A program made the translations under genes and the position numbers. Shown one piece after another: positions 16,483-16,915 of a DNA stretch of 16,915 bases. The stretch is from Candolleomyces eurysporus. Its lineage: Eukaryota; Basidiomycota; Agaricomycetes; Agaricales; Psathyrellaceae. The stretch covers positions 1 to 16,915 of the forward strand of contig JANBPK010001386.1 of NCBI GenBank assembly GCA_027579435.1, in the 5' to 3' direction. The notes under the pieces were generated by a model. It had not been told where the DNA came from. It made no database searches and saw only the letters and a list, made by a program, of their open reading frames with translations. Every line of letters begins with the position of its first letter. The stretch's first letter is position 1.

Positions 16483-16915
16483 ATGGCCCCGTTCTCAAAG
16501 CCCGAGACGGTGCTCAAGCAAGCTGAAGGGCTGGTCTCCGTAGGCCAGACCCATGCAGCACTCCAATCTTTAACAGAGATGTTCTCCAGCAAACGGTTCC
16601 GCTCGACACCCTTGACGTCCCTGGAGCCCATCATGCACCGATTCATCGAGCTCTGCGTGGAGATGCGCAAGGGGAGGACGGCGAAGGAGGGGCTGATGCA
16701 GTACAAGAACATCGCGCAGAACACGAGCGTGCAGAGCATCGAGAATGTGATCAACCGGTTCCTGCAGCTCGCGGACGCCAAAGTGAAGGAGGCGCAGGAG
16801 AAGGCGGCGGTGCAGAGTGCGGTGGACGTGGACGATTTGGAGGCGAGCGAGACGCCGGAGAGCATTTTGCTCGGGGGCTGTAGTGGGGATCAGAGCAAGG
16901 ATCGCACGGATAGGG
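16483..16915 (+). CDS. TIF32: Translation initiation factor eIF3 subunit a, N-terminus (partial)
   Basis: The frame runs from ATG 16483 off the right edge, 144 codons visible with no intron. eIF3a is the largest scaffold subunit of eIF3, which binds the 40S ribosome and brings in mRNA and the ternary complex. Family features in order: MAPFSKPETVLKQAEGLVSV at the start, AALQSLTEMFSSKRFRS, a LCVEMRKGRTAKEGLMQYKN segment, a helical VIENRF-like region (QSIENVINRFLQLADAKVKE), VDVDDLEASETPESILL near 115-131, then SGDQSKDRTDR. The PCI domain would follow outside the window. Codon use is GC-rich in third positions, unlike the relics next to it, fitting a highly expressed gene. Confidence 0.95.
   Translation, partial: MAPFSKPETVLKQAEGLVSVGQTHAALQSLTEMFSSKRFRSTPLTSLEPIMHRFIELCVEMRKGRTAKEGLMQYKNIAQNTSVQSIENVINRFLQLADAKVKEAQEKAAVQSAVDVDDLEASETPESILLGGCSGDQSKDRTDR

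Noticed and set aside
16278..16865. 195-codon minus-strand frame opposite eIF3a
   Set aside because: It is the antisense shadow of the conserved eIF3a coding sequence; its product shows no family features.
1..16915. tRNA or rRNA genes
   Set aside because: No cloverleaf with A and B boxes or rRNA core sequence was recognised on either strand by eye; a covariance search would settle it.

Overview
This is a nuclear window from a filamentous basidiomycete, most likely an Agaricomycete. The evidence is genes split by many 49-77 nt GT..AG introns, compact divergent promoters, and protein families typical of mushroom-forming fungi: a ubiquitin-like-domain protein, a PH-less dynamin, and a basidiomycete family of unknown function. 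Six isolated N positions or runs show that it is draft sequence, and at least two of them sit exactly where a reading frame breaks.

Layout, left to right. (1) 1-637 (-): the 5' part of a small protein with a mitochondrial-type presequence, running off the left edge. It shares a 202-bp divergent promoter with (2) 840-1297 (+): SEM1/DSS1, the acidic proteasome-lid subunit, three exons and complete. (3) 1298-3851: decayed SEM1 fragments and gene A (2303-2864 +), a member of the unknown basidiomycete family. (4) 3852-6675 (-): a complete 12-exon, 734-residue dynamin-family GTPase. (5) 7290-9978: a diverged direct second copy of the block 840-3832, holding SEM1 relics and a frameshifted copy of gene A. 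(6) About 10.2-11.5 kb: a low-complexity locus with a 5 x 66 bp repeat and about 19 x 18 bp repeats, open on both strands. (7) 11.5-13.7 kb: no recognisable gene, lower GC, with paired inverted copies of a 19-bp motif and a 61-bp tandem array. (8) 13969-15108 (-): a five-exon ubiquitin-like/zinc-ribbon protein. (9) 15895-16165 (+): a broken relic of the last domain of mitochondrial elongation factor G. (10) 16483-end (+): the N-terminus of translation initiation factor eIF3a.

SEM1 and eIF3a (and presumably the mitochondrial protein) are housekeeping genes at the two ends. Between them lies a dynamic accessory region shaped by segmental duplication, tandem repeats and decay. There is no sign of an operon-like or defence-like system. 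The most interesting signals are the SEM1-anchored 3-kb duplication that brackets the dynamin gene, the two-strand repeat locus near 11 kb, the 61-bp array with splice-like boundaries, and the zinc-ribbon codon created by splicing. All exon boundaries were worked out by hand from splice motifs, phase and family resemblance; none was tested by transcript data.
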